Below are positions 1-11,270 of a DNA stretch of 64,000 nt, in pieces (the stretch's first letter is position 1; the number at the start of each line of letters is the position of its first letter). Under the pieces are notes generated by a model. The model made no database searches, was not told the DNA's origin, and worked only from the letters and a program-made list of their open reading frames with translations. The position numbers and the translations under genes are program-made. Source of the stretch: Delphinus delphis (lineage: Eukaryota; Chordata; Mammalia; Artiodactyla; Delphinidae); contig NC_082689.1 of NCBI RefSeq assembly GCF_949987515.2, positions 64,127,246 to 64,191,245 of the forward strand. Reading direction: 5' to 3'.

Positions 1-100
1 ATACTTTCATAACTTTACCATTGATTGTATTTTAGGTTGACTGTTTCTTTATGTCATATGGAAAAACCCCTCAATCCATAGGCTAGTTTCCTCAACTGCT

Positions 101-314
101 TTTTTTTTTTTTTTTTTTTTCCGGTACGCGGGCCTCTCAGTGTTGTGGCCTCTCCCGTTGCGGAGCACAGACTCCGGACGCACAGGCCCATCGGCCATGG
201 CTCACGGGCCCGGCCGCTCCGCGGCACGTGGGATCCTCCCAGACCGGGGCACAAACCCGTGTCCCCTGCATCAGCAGGCGGACTCTCAACCACTGCGCCA
301 CCAGAGAAGCCCCT
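101..314 (-). mobile_element. CHR-2-like tRNA-derived SINE
   Basis: A non-autonomous retroposon in minus orientation: a T run at 101-120 is the A tail, and the tRNA-like head ends near 314. The element is flanked by a 15 bp target duplication with one mismatch (90-104 and 315-329), which fixes both ends. Such elements carry an internal Pol III promoter in the tRNA-like head and depend on L1 for reverse transcription. The body matches the other CHR-2-like copies in this window. It sits inside an L2-like remnant. Confidence 0.93.
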
Positions 315-325
315 CCTCAACTACT

Positions 326-500
326 TTTTAACTGCATCTCTTTGATAAACTGTAACTTCTGTAAGGGCAAAGATTTTATCTGGCTTTATCACTGTTTTAT
401 TACTCTCATTATTATGTCTATCTTTATCACTATGTCTAAGCCTAACAGCATAGTGCGAGAAATACTGTAGTTAATAAATAAATAATTGCTGAGTAAATGG
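326..500 (+). mobile_element. L2-like 3' end fragment
   Basis: The segment resembles the 3' end of mammalian LINE-2: a 'CTGTAAGGGCAAAGATTTT' stretch, then a degraded 'CCTAACAGCATAGTGC' and a final AATAAATAAATAATTG. The part before the SINE (about 60-100) may belong to the same element, which would make the SINE nested in it. The fragment is strongly diverged, so the assignment is tentative. Confidence 0.45.
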
Positions 501-2239
501 CTTCTAGATAGCCATAAACAGCAATCCATCATCCAACAGTAGCATCAACAAGAGCCCTTTGCTGAGATATCATAGATAAGTGGGCCATATTCTACAGCAA
601 GTATTTATGTGATGTGCTGGAAAGATACACCAGAAGGTGCTTTTTGTAGTCTGGGTGTATAACTTTTCCTATGCAGGGCCCTTTTCACAATGCTATTCAA
701 GGCAAATTTTTGCCTCTGATTTAATTCCTGAATTCGTGACTTAGTTATAATGATTCTAGATTAAAAATACATTTTCTGGATGAAAGATAAAGTTTCCGTA
801 GGTGACAATAAAACTCACATACACACAGTAACGCAGCATTAATAAGAAGAGAAATTCAGGAAACACAGAATTTGCAGCTTTTCTGGGTGAATATTTTTCA
901 AAGTTTTTCACGAGTTGTCAACTGTCACATCCTTGAATTATTATTTCCTGAATGTCTTTCTGAACCGATTTTTAATAAATTATCTGGCTTGCTGTTGTGG
1001 TGGGTCACTTGTGATCACATCCATCTTGTCCAGTTACAGCGGTAATATGTGTAAACTGGATCTCTAAGGAGTGATAAAGTGATGCAAATAGTGCTTTTCA
1101 CCTTGGGTTACCATAGCCACAGTCATTATTTGCACCAGCTTCTGTGCTGTGTTCTATGAAATCCCCTAACAAGATGCTTCACCTCATGTCACATCCAAAC
1201 TACTGATAAGAATACATTCATTGAAAAGTTTGGAACTGACATCATTTCACTGCCAAAATTGCCCTTCCAAAAAATTATCTTCAGAGCTATTGTTAGGTTG
1301 ATTTTAATATGCTTGCAAATTCTTTATTTATAGAGACCATATGTTGCCGGATTCAAGAGGATAATTTGCATCCTGGGTAATAGGAATGGGGTGAAGAATA
1401 ACCCTCTAATAACTGGAAAGTTTTCAAGGCATGAAGCACATGCAACAGCAATCATGGGCTCCGTGGTTCCCTGGGCATAGGTCAGTCCCAGAAAACTAGT
1501 AGAGAAGTGTTCATGCTTCTGGGTCTCTGGGGAGCTCTAGGGCATGGTTTCTGTGGCAGTTGTCAGAAATCAAGATTATTATTTATTTTCCACTTGGGTC
1601 AGAGAGCTAATAAGCAAATAAGTAAATTCCCAATAGGAGTAACATTCTTCTAAGAGGAAGGAGGAGGTTTTTCAAAGTGCTGTCTTATAGGCAGAGTGAT
1701 TCCAGCATCCTTATTATTTTGAGTTGTGAGATGCTGAAGGGTGGGAACACTGGGTTAAATGAGATTCTTCAGATTTACTCACTGCAGGATGGCTCAGAGC
1801 CTTTACTATGATCCTTTCCTTTGGGAATCTCAATACACAGATATAACAAGGCTCACTGAATTCTGTTATTACCAGGAGCTTCTCGGGAACACAGTCTGGG
1901 ATGCTGTGGCCTATTGGACAGTTTAGATGCTCCATAACTTCCCTTTTGGAATTATGAATGACTATCACCACTTTTTTGTTATAGTATCTCTTGTTGCTTA
2001 AAAAAAAAGGTCTAAAAAAAGGCAGACTGGTCACAGCCCTTTGGCTACTTCATGGGGTGAACATAATCCTATTAGAGTATCTATTTTAAAAAACTTCTTG
2101 TTAGCCTAGTGCCTTATTACTCTTAATTTTCTTAACTTTTCTCTTTCTAACAGTGTATTTTAAGGCCCTCTTGCTTTGGAGAAGGCTTTTGTTTTAGTAG
2201 TACACAAAGGATGCATACTCAAGACAGAAAATGCAGAGG
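501..2239. other. No recognised feature
   Basis: About 1.7 kb of AT-rich unique-looking sequence. The longest frame (1714-2034, minus strand, 106 codons) has no motif I recognise and no exon-like borders. Any repeats here are too decayed for me to name. Confidence 0.5.
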
Positions 2240-2770
2240 ATCAAAATAAACAAAAAGAAGAAAATAAAATCACCCATAATCCTATCAAGCAGATATGAGC
2301 ACTGTTGACAAGTAGATGTAGATCTTTTATTTGCATTTTAGATATTTTCATTTATAAATATAGGAACACGTTGTGTGGACTTTTTTTTTTTTTTTTTGCA
2401 GTACACGGGCCTCTCACTGTTGTGCCCTCTCCCGTTGCGGAGCACGGGCTCCAGACACGCAGGCTCAGCAGCCATGGCTCACGGGCCCAGCCGCTCCGCG
2501 GCATGTAGGATCTTCCCGGACCGGGGCACGAACCCGTGTCCCCTGCATCAGCAGGCGGACTCTCAACCACTGCGCCACCAGGGAAGCCCGATGTGGACAT
2601 TTTAATATGCTTTTTTTCCACTTAGCAAGCAGGATCAACACTTTTGCATGCTATTAGCTACTCTCACGCCACTTCATTTTCAATCACTGCCATATTTCAC
2701 TTATGTAATCATTCTTCCACTGTTGGATGTTTAGTCTTAACAGGCTTCCTGCTCTTCCCAAGTTTACTCT
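2240..2770 (-). mobile_element. Old L1M-type 3' UTR, split by a SINE
   Basis: The left part (AAGAAGAAAATAAAATCACC onward) and the right part (2592-2770, with CACTTAGCAAGC, ATTTCACTTATGTAATCATTC and GTTGGATGTTTAG) look like consecutive pieces of the 3' non-coding end of an ancient L1, read on the minus strand. A CHR SINE later landed in it at 2381-2590. A similar old L1 end recurs at 59735-60583. The subfamily is not resolved. Confidence 0.55.
2381..2590 (-). mobile_element. CHR-2-like tRNA-derived SINE
   Basis: Minus-strand copy with a T run at 2381-2397, then the CHR-2 body and tRNA-like head ending in CCAGGGAAGCCC. The short direct repeat TGTGGAC flanks it (2374-2380 and 2592-2598). It interrupts an older L1M piece, so it is the younger of the two. 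Confidence 0.93.
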
Positions 2771-3669
2771 GTTAGCATTCTCAGAGATTTCAGTGATGTG
2801 AATATCAGAACAGATGACAGTGTTCTCGGTTCTATAAAGCCTTGTCCTAGAAACTTCACGTCTCAGTTGCTGTATCAGAGAACAAAGGCACTGACAATGA
2901 CCTGCCACCTGGAGTCCCTGAAATTATACTCTTGGTGCTACAGATGGTGATAAGGCCCCAGCCCGACTCATCAATCTGCAGCTACAACTTATTCCCAGGC
3001 CACTAATACTTCAGAGGGACAATGCAAGCAACTTATGGGTCAAATCCACAGAAGGGCACTAAGTTAACCCTTCTGGCTCCTGGGATGTGGACAGTATGGG
3101 ATGTGGGGATCTTTAGGATGGCAGCATGAGACAGTTCCCTGTTTTGTTTGAAGTCTTCCAGGCTATTTATCTCAGAGCTTGACCTGGAATGAATGCCCAC
3201 ATCACTTACATCAAAGATAATTCCTTCAGCACCATAGGAACAGTTATGAAAAGGCCGATAACATCATAGCCCAGTAGTCTCTTCAATGAGCCAACTCCAG
3301 TAATGAGCGTCAAGTGCTAAGAATTCATATCTGTAGACTGACCACAGAAGTTCTTCCTGGCGTTGACAGGCATGACGTGAGGGAGGCTGGTGGGCTGGAT
3401 TTCGCTGGTCTAAATGGAACTCTTACTCCATGCATGTTATTTTAGGATGAGACCTTGATTGCCTCTCATCCTTGTTTCCTTAACTGTGAAGCACCTTGAA
3501 GTAGTCTTTCATACAAAGGAGGTCAAATTGGACTGGAACTATCTTGGCTCTCTCTACAAGTCAAATGTTTATGAAAATTTGCAGCTACAAACTTTTAGTA
3601 TTTAATTCCCAGGATTTTGGATTTTGTCAGTAATTTTGAAAAACATTTGTTAAGGGATTTGTACCAGGA
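2771..3669. other. No recognised feature
   Basis: About 0.9 kb of unique-looking sequence with mixed base composition. I see no repeat, RNA gene or convincing reading frame. Confidence 0.5.
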
Positions 3670-3895
3670 GGCAGTATTGTGAAGTGTTAAAACTATAGAC
3701 AGTATATTGAGATAACCTGAGTTCAAATTCTGCCATTTACTAGCTGTATCACCGTTCTGCAATCATCTCCTCAGCTGGAATACAGGAAAAGTGTGTCTAT
3801 TTCAGATTCATGAAAATTAAATGAAATAAATATCAGGAAAGCACTCAATATCCATCTTGCACACAGAGATGCTTAATAAATACTATTATGATTAG
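3670..3895 (+). mobile_element. MIR SINE, near full length
   Basis: An ancient mammalian MIR. The order of landmarks fits: a degraded tRNA-like head, then GAGTTCAAATTCTGCCATTTAC with the core TACTAGCTGT, then a tail with GATGCTTAATAAATACTATTA. Divergence is high, as expected for an insertion that predates placental mammals. Confidence 0.8.
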
Positions 3896-4550
3896 TTTTA
3901 ATATTGAAAGAAAATTATAAATATATTTAAATATTTTAATACAACTTATTATCAATAAGGATGCTATTATTAATTGTCTCTACTATGTGTGAGTGCTGTG
4001 CTTGTTCCTGGGGGTAAAAAGTTGATTAACATACTTTCCTCTAAGGAGTTGAAGTCTAGAGAGTAGTCACCTGCAGTTTATTTCAATATAGTGCTGTAAG
4101 TGATGAAATAAATGGTATACAAGTACGTATGAGATGTGGAGATGCATTGCTCAGTGTAGATGGATATAGGGGAGACTTAGTGGAGCCACATGGCATGGGC
4201 AGTGGAATTTTACTTGCAGGGCATCAGCATGAGTTACTGAAATGCTGTGGTTGCTGCTTCCCTCTGGTGCTTTCAACCTGAGCTTAAATCAAAAGAACTG
4301 AAGAAACCTCAAGTGTTTTTGTTTTGTTTTGTTTTAACGATTGGCTTTTACTGTCTTACAGAAGGTGTGAGAAAACAAGTCCCTGCTATTCTCTGTACAA
4401 AATAACTTTTGAAATATCATATATCTTTATATAGCCTAGTACAGGGAATACATTTTAATTCATTTGGGTTTTTTTTCAGCTTCTTTAATATGTACACCAA
4501 ACCACATTCTAGTCAAGTGTTTAAAAACCTAGACCAAATCAAGGTAATAG
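3896..4550. other. Unassigned old repeat traces and unique DNA
   Basis: Around 3960-4180 there is a degraded match to the common mammalian pattern 'CTACTATGTG...GTGCTGTGCTTG...GGAGTTGAAGTCTAGAG', an old interspersed repeat I cannot name with confidence. The remainder, which includes a (GTTTT)n stretch at 4318-4336, shows nothing further. Confidence 0.4.
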
Positions 4551-4567
4551 TTTCTGGTGTTTAATTA

Positions 4568-4850
4568 TTTGATTTATTTTATTTTTGGCTGTGTTGGGTC
4601 TTCATTGCTGCGTGCGAGCTCTTCTCTGGTTGCGGCGAGCAGGGGCTACTCTTTGTTGCGGTGCGCGGGCTTTCATTGCGGTGGCTCCTCTTACTGTAGA
4701 GCACGGGCTCTAGGTGCGCGGGCTCAGTAGTTGTGGCGCACGGGCTCAGTTGCTCTGCAGCATGTGGGATCCTCCCGGACCAGGGCTCGAACCCGTGTCC
4801 CCTGCATTGGCAAGCGGACTCTCAACCACTGCGCCACCAGGGAAGCCTGG
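4568..4850 (-). mobile_element. CHR-1-like long SINE
   Basis: Minus-strand copy of the longer CHR subtype. Repeated 'GTTGCGGTGCGCGGGC' and 'AGTTGTGGCGCACGGGCTC' units precede the tRNA-like head that ends CCACCAGGGAAGCC. A perfect 17 bp target duplication flanks it (4551-4567 and 4851-4867), the longest perfect duplication I found in the window, which fixes the ends exactly. Confidence 0.95.
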
Positions 4851-4883
4851 TTTCTGGTGTTTAATTAAGCAAAAACAAGCCAA

Positions 4884-4901
4884 CCCCCCCCCCCCGCCCC
4901 C
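4884..4901 (+). repeat. C12-G-C5 homopolymer tract
   Basis: Twelve consecutive C residues, one G, then five C. It lies 17 bases after the right target duplication of the neighbouring SINE but outside the element. Such tracts are length-unstable and error-prone in sequencing. Confidence 0.9.
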
Positions 4902-5630
4902 TACAAAAGACAGTTATATTTTAAAGGAAACATTAGGGTAGGGAAAATTACTTAAATACATTAGCCTTTCATCCTCATTTCCTGTGGTTTCCCTTATTTT
5001 TCCTTCTCCCTGAGATACTCTCTTGGCAGCAAATACAGAATCTCAAGATCTGTACTACTGTAGACATTTGGATTTCTTGTGTCTTTGTCGGGGCATTTTA
5101 CTTTCCTAATTAGGAACGGGGCTTCAGTGGCTACTGGCTAAAAATCAAGCCTGATGTAGCTTCTCACCCACTATTAGGAAAAGGGGGAGGCTGGAACGGG
5201 CCTTTGGTCCTCATTAGATGCCTGATACATTTTATTTGTACATTTGCAGAAGCGGCTCAGCGAGTGTGGCAGCGCCACTGTGGCCAGATTTGCTAATTGG
5301 AGAATGTGAGAGAGTAGCCATATAATCTCAGGGTCTCCGGGGAATTTGCCAAACTGGAAGTTTAATCCCATCATTGTGTTTCTTATCCTAAAGGCATAGA
5401 AAGACACTATCTCCAATTTTTGGTCTCCCTTCAGACACCAATGTGGCTTACAACGATCAAATGTCAGATGCGGATGAACTACAAAAGCCGACCTTGTCTT
5501 AAGGGTGAAGACCTTGCGCTGATCCATATTGTGTTCTAACACTGGACAGAGGAGATCGCTCTGGAGTAGCTTTTTTGAAAAGCTTTTTTAAAAAGCTGTT
5601 CAAGGAGCTTCTGAGTATCACATAAGTATA
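4902..5630. other. No recognised feature
   Basis: Unique-looking sequence. A 122-codon minus-strand frame (5174-5542) overlaps another minus-strand frame and shows no domain, signal peptide or splice pattern that I can support. Confidence 0.5.
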
Positions 5631-5913
5631 GAGTTGACCTTTGAACAATTCAAGGGTGAGGGGTGCTGACCCCCGGGCAAAAGCCAAATCCACGTACTGC
5701 TAGCTCTGCCTCCAAAACAAAGGAACCGATAAACAGTTTGGATAGAATCAGGACTCAAACCCTCGTTCTTGTGATTTCACATATCATGACCTCTAATTGA
5801 ACACAAACGCTTCCACACATTTAATGTAGAAAATACACTATATTTATTGAAAAATACCCACATGTAAGAGCGGACCTGTGCAGTTCAAACCTGTGTTGCT
5901 CAAGGGTCAACTG
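5631..5913. mobile_element. Tigger/MER2-like DNA transposon
   Basis: A 283 bp element bounded by inverted ends: GAGTTGACCTTTGAACAA on the left and GTTGCTCAAGGGTCAACTG on the right. It is flanked by TA on both sides (5629-5630 and 5914-5915). TA duplication and the 'CAGTTGACCCTTGAACAAC' termini are typical of Tigger-type mariner elements such as MER2. It has no coding capacity, so it would have been moved by a full-length relative. The central roughly 100 bp does not match what I remember of the family. Confidence 0.78.
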
Positions 5914-6907
5914 TATTTATCACGTTGTCATTCTCGGTGAATGAATGACAGAATGTAAGGCAGCAGTGGAGTTTCTTGCATAAAAAGGATTTCAACATTT
6001 AGTCGCTTCATTTTACGGGGAGAAAGTCTGTAGAGACATGAACCATCTGTGACATAAGTAAAGAACCGGTGGTATCTAAAGCTAGAACTCGGGTCTCTGA
6101 TTCTGTTAAGAGCCTTGTTATCTTCTGGAAAAGAGGCCACATGGTGCCTTTCAAGGATGGACAAGCCAGGGTAAGTCAGTCTTTCTTTATCTTCCCACCT
6201 TGTGCACTAACAAAGGATGCTCACTGAGATGATCATTGTTCAGACAGGGCTGACTCTCTATAAAGAAAAATCTAGGCTCCATTTGAGTGGTGTCTATTTA
6301 CTGACTTAAAGCTTAAGTTTTCCACTGTGGGTACCAGTGTTTATATGGAAGACTGTTACACCCACTACATCTTCATTAAACAAAATGGAGTCTCCTTTTA
6401 GTCTGAGTAGGTATAATGATCCTATGACCCACAAGAACACCATTGCCCTGAACTCATTCTCTCTCTCTCTCTTTTTTTTTTAAATAGTTCTTACCTGTGT
6501 TAGAGACTGTTTTTGAAATGGCGACCAGCACACCCTATTTTGTCCAGCAAAGTTCTCTTTTAAGTTAATAATCCACTCCACAAGAGTTCAACTCTTCACG
6601 GATACAGAAGTTCAACGTTGAGCTTGTTTTGTTAAAAATTCTGATTTCATCCTTACAGTCCGAATTTCAATGTTGGAAATAGTCTTAAAAGGTGCTTTAA
6701 GACAATCATCTACCTCAGGGATAAATCACATCTTAGATATGAATGTATCTGAGGAGGTACAGGAAAAGTTTCCAGAATCCCTTGGGAATTTGTACTAGAA
6801 TCTGATCATGTTCACTTAAAGATGTCATATTTCATGTACAGACCAGCTATTCCTATAATTTCAGTGTCTATCTTCCAGTTCTACCCTGAGACTTGGTGGG
6901 GGATAGT
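5914..6907. other. No recognised feature
   Basis: About 1 kb of unique-looking sequence, apart from a short (CT)n and T run at 6459-6481. No gene or repeat recognised. Confidence 0.5.
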
Positions 6908-6921
6908 CAAATCAATTCTCT

Positions 6922-7133
6922 CTCTTTTTTTTTTTTTTTTTGCCGTACGCGGGCCTCTCACTGCTGTGGCCTCTCCCATTGCGGAGCACAGGCTCCGGAT
7001 GCGCAGGCTCAGCGGCCATGGCTCACGGGTCCAGCTGCTCCGCGGCATGTGGAATCTTCCCGGACCGGGGCACGAACCCGCGTCCCCTGCATCGGCAGGC
7101 GGAGTCTCAACCACTGCGCCACCAGGGAAGCCC
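6922..7133 (-). mobile_element. CHR-2-like tRNA-derived SINE
   Basis: Minus-strand copy with an unbroken T run, the body starting at GCCGTACGCGGGCC, and the tRNA-like head ending CCAGGGAAGCCC. The target duplication CAAATCAATTCTCT is perfect (6908-6921 and 7134-7147). It differs little from other CHR-2-like copies here, so it appears fairly young. Confidence 0.95.
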
Positions 7134-7150
7134 CAAATCAATTCTCTTTT

Positions 7151-7861
7151 AGAGTACTTATGTGAGGGTAGATCAGTACCTTCTGGCTCTTCTTTCCCCA
7201 GATTAAGACATGCCCTTTTCAATTTGGGGGGAAGAGTTTACACCACACACAGTTGTTCCATGGCTGCCCAGAATTAGTTTTCAATGAGCAAATCAGGAAG
7301 TAGCTCTCTTTGGATAGTGTTTTTTTTCTGACTCATTGGCATTGAAACACTTTCAGGATCTTTCTGAATTTAGCTTAAGGAACTGAATTTCCTTGAGAAC
7401 TTCACTGTATGATGTCCAAGAGTCACTGGTGCTTCTATTTTTGTTTTTGTTAAGTTAATTTCCTAGTCTGGGACTTTTGAGCTCATAACCTCTGCAAGGA
7501 GACACAGCCTCTCAGCCGCAGGCTAGGAGGAAGCTGTATTTCAAGGACAAGGAAGCCAGGGAGGGGAAGGGGGAACATGTTTATTTTCACTTTTCACAGA
7601 CAACAGTGGGAATGAATCTAAACTCTGGCAGGAGACCATTAGGTACCAAACTGCCACTGTCATTTGCATAATGTGTAATCTAAGGTGTTGATTCATCTCT
7701 GATAGACAGGCATGTTCAGAGAGGGGAGGTAAAATTACCCATCACCCCTCTGCCTGCCCTTTAGGAAACCAATCACATTCCTTCTCTCCATCAGTTCCAC
7801 AGAGGCAGGGACCTTTCTGCTCCATTGAACTTGCTTCTTGTCTCTACTTAGCAAACTGACT
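7151..7861. other. No recognised feature
   Basis: About 0.7 kb of unique-looking sequence between the SINE and the mRNA-like segment that begins near 7862. Nothing recognised. Confidence 0.5.
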
Positions 7862-8285
7862 GATGGTGCTAGCTCTTCCCCTGCCGCTGCTTCTGATGTG
7901 CGGCCCCATGCTGCCGAGGGCCGCTGCTCCCTCCACCCAAAGGAAAGGAACAGGAACCGTCATCAACGTAACTGGTTGTTCGGTGTGCATTTTTTTTTAT
8001 AATACTGTATTCTGTAAAATTGCATCCCATCCTTAAGTGGGACTTACCTTCTGAAAATTGTGGAGAAATGTACATGTTCAGAAAGTGCAGTCCTGTTAAA
8101 ATTGAACCCTTTGATGTTAACAGAATTGCAGAGTAACTGATTTTAATAGGCTGCTTGTTGAAGGTGGGCATTTGGCATAGAATTTTGGTTTCAGAGACTG
8201 GATATATATTTGCATGCTTGTACAGTGGCAAATGCCTTTGTTTTAACAAATGAGTCCTCTCATTTTAATAAAATTTCTTTCATTA
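7862..8285 (+). other. mRNA-like segment of unknown identity
   Basis: A GC-rich stretch (7862-7940) passes abruptly into AT-rich sequence that ends in AATAAA at 8267-8272, as in a coding end plus 3' UTR. From the ATG at 7862 a 57-codon frame starts with a leucine-rich stretch (MVLALPLPLLLMCG) that resembles a signal peptide. It could equally be chance. I recognise no homologue, see no A tail or target duplication for a retrocopy, and cannot exclude ordinary non-coding DNA. Confidence 0.25.
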
Positions 8286-8627
8286 AATATTTATCGAGAC
8301 TTGTACTTTTAAATATACAGTGGTCGAAAGGGAGGCTTTCACAGCTTTGACTTTCACAACCTTGTCTTGTCTTATTTCCACTGTACAGGAATGATGTTGT
8401 TTATGATGGGGACCAAGGGTAGGATATTTCTACATCCCTTCCACCATGAACAACTTCTGAACATTTATACAAACATTTATTATGAACATTTTATAAACAT
8501 TTTTTCTAATTCTCAAACATTTAAGAGGCATTTCCAATTCCTTTTGGTCGAATCATACAAAATTGCCACGTATGTAGCTTACGAAAGGTTGATCCTCAGC
8601 AGTTTCATATGGCCCAATGCAACAGCT

Positions 8628-8705
8628 GTTTAGGAGAGCCAGGATTCAAACTCAAGTCAGGAAGGATCTAAAGCTAGCCTTTCTTCCACCATGCCATGCT
8701 GCTGC
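8628..8705 (-). mobile_element. MIR fragment
   Basis: GAGCCAGGATTCAAACTCAAGTC followed by CTTCCACCATGCCATGCTGC matches the tRNA-like head of MIR on the minus strand. Only the 5' part of the element remains. Confidence 0.6.
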
Positions 8706-9794
8706 TTTATTTATTTATATTCCAGGCTGTTTCAAGAATGTAGCCTAATACATACTCCATATAACATGTGGATGATAAATATTTGTTGATTGGCTTTTAA
8801 AAAGTGGATTTAGAGGAAGCACCAAAGGTCTATGTTTTGTAACCATTTAGCAAGTGTTAGGTCTCAGTTTTTAACCACGAAACGCTGGGTGGTTATCATG
8901 GACTACTAGATACTATCTCAAGTCATTAATCCTCTACTCTCTCTATATGGTACAGTTTATCACTAGTGAGGGGCTCTTCATGGAGCGGGTGAAATCCTAC
9001 ATCTCTGATCTCTCTTCCTTTTGTGTTTTCTCCTGCCGGCAAGGCTTAGCAATTTCACAGGTTTTATGAAATGACTGAGAAAGTACTTAGATAAATCCAC
9101 CTTCAAAATATCCCTCCTCCTTCTTTCTCACTCTATTAACATCTCCTTTCCACAGTTTCATTTCTTCCATCTCCAACACTTTCTCTTTTCTAGAGATAAT
9201 ACTCTAATCTTTCACCCACAGGTATTTAGCTCAAATCCTTATATTGACCACGTGAAGAATAGATCTGCACATCTTAGAAGAACGCAGGTGGCTGTCATAG
9301 TGAGTATGTCCAAAAGATGAGCAAATCAATGACTGCACAATTTATAGTGTAATTACATAGTAATTACTCAATTTGCTTGTGAACACTGAATCCTCTCCAT
9401 GGGTTTTAAACAGATGTCATAGCAGATGACAGTACCTGTTTCAGGTACTGAAAGCAGAAACAGTACCTGTTTCAGGTACTGAAAGAAGAAATTCTATTAA
9501 CTGAAGCAGTAGTTAGGCTTATTATCTTCAGGGGTGCTGAATTAAATTGGTAATAGAGGGCACTGTTAGGAAGTATGATTCAGACAGGAGAGGGAGAGTT
9601 GTCAAACATGGGAAAGTTCCCATGAGTAAGTGTATCAAATATAGCATCAGCATCTCAAAGGATTGATGAATACTTGGCTTTGGGGTTATGTGACAGTTAT
9701 CGATAGTAGTGACGGAATTTTGGAGAGAACTTCCCAGGGTATAAAATTATTTCTACCTATTTGATGATCACCAGAATCCAGGATGCAGGTACGA
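8706..9794. other. Mostly unique DNA
   Basis: No gene or named repeat recognised, apart from the tandem hairpin repeat at 9430-9491, which is listed separately. Confidence 0.5.
9430..9491 (+). repeat. Tandem 31 bp repeat, each unit a hairpin
   Basis: Two 31 bp units (9430-9460 and 9461-9491) differ at one base. Each begins with the perfect inverted repeat CAGTACCTG-TTT-CAGGTACTG, a 9 bp stem with a 3-base loop. The pairing is seen directly. A replication slippage origin is inferred. Confidence 0.9.
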
Positions 9795-9915
9795 GTGTCC
9801 TGAGGCTCAGAGGTCACCCAGGTTCTTACAAGGGGTGTGTAATGGAGCCCAAACCAGAGCCCAGGCTACCTGATTTCCAAGCCACGTCTCTTACCATTGC
9901 ACCACTGCTCCTTCA
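9795..9915 (-). mobile_element. MIR fragment
   Basis: GAGGCTCAGAGGTCACCCAGG, then GAGCCCAGGCTACCTGATTTCC and CTCTTACCATTGCACCACTG follow the order of a minus-strand MIR core and tRNA-like head. Confidence 0.6.
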
Positions 9916-11270
9916 AGCGAACAGTTCAGTCAATAAATCAGTTGGACTGTGCATGTGTTTTTAACCAAACTGACTGATCTTTTGACTTGTGAGTTTAAAA
10001 TCAAAGAGATTAAATCGATTGCTTGTGAAAATACAGATTAAGAAACACTTGTTTATTTTTACATCAAACTCCTGGTTTCAGTAGTATCTATTTTCAAACA
10101 GCTACAGTTTGAAATCAATTCTTTATACAACATAGCAGACTGCCAGACATGCACCACTCTTTTCTGCCAATTTTATGCACACACGGGAAAATCACCACTG
10201 GTAGCATCATCTTCAAATATGTAGAACAACGTACCCATATCGATATCGATGGTTTCAAATTATGGGCAAGTTTGAAATAAAAGGATGTACAAACTCCTTC
10301 ATTGAATTTGTGGTAGCATTTTGCTGGTGGCTTGGAAAAACTCGCACACGTCCTTGATTTTCCTCCCTGACCAACGCTTTCCTGTTTTTGAAGCATGAAT
10401 TGATCCCTATTCCATCTCATTCTAGCTTAATGTATTTCCTCATCCAAATCTGGACAATGGAATGTTTGCCCAACAGCCTGCCCACTGCTGACCCCTGCTC
10501 CCTGGTCTGTGAGAAAGGCCTGACCTTAGTGAGGCGCGTAATTCAGGAGGCTGCTCAAGGAGGGAGGGCTCCAGAGAATTCACTGTTGCTGAGTCCCTGA
10601 AGGCATTTCCCTGGGGCATGACTTCCAGACACCGGTGGTGATTGGCGAGAGTGATAGGGTTGTCTGACAGTAGGGCTCCCACACAAATGTTAGCCCTGGG
10701 CTGGGAAAAGCTGCCTTTTCTCTTTCTGCACAGTTTCTCCTTCATGGAAGATCATCAGTGCTCTCTGGAGATTCCTTTCCCTTTTCCTCTCCTCCCCAAA
10801 GACTCCGGGGTGCTTGTAGCCCCTTCTCCTGCCTCCTCCGTATTTTCACCTGAATGATGGCTGCCTCACCCCCACTGCGCTCTCTCCCTGCCCATCCCCT
10901 CTCACCCCACTCTCCCCTCTCCTACTGGGGACTTATACCTCTCTTTGGAACACTTCCCCTCCTAGGGCTCCTCTTTCCAACATTTCCTGTCCTATCCTCC
11001 CACCTTCCTCCTGAAACCAAGCAGGACCCTGTGGGCCTCCCATTTCTTACTTGTAGGGAATAGACTCCAGCCTCCATGACCTTCCCTGAGTCCCGAAGGG
11101 TGGATTGGAAGAGTTGCTAATGAGGGAAGGGAGGGGATGCAGAGACAAGGGAGGAGCAGTCAAGAAACAATAGTGCAGCCTTGGGGCAGGGTTCTGGTTC
11201 CTCCTCAAGGGATACACATAACAATACCTTTGAGCTCTTCACAGAACTAAAACCCCCAACAAATGGAAGA
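9916..11270. other. Unique DNA, pyrimidine-rich part
   Basis: Includes a 12 bp palindrome ATCGATATCGAT at 10239-10250 and a C/T-rich stretch at about 10770-11050. Overlapping frames on both strands are short and carry no recognised domain. No CpG cluster that would suggest a promoter island. Confidence 0.5.

Noticed and set aside
5174..5542. 122-codon minus-strand frame
   Set aside because: No homology recognised, overlaps another frame on the same strand, no splice or start context that stands out.
6822..7277. 151-codon plus-strand frame
   Set aside because: Its central third is antisense CHR SINE; the flanks have no recognised domain.
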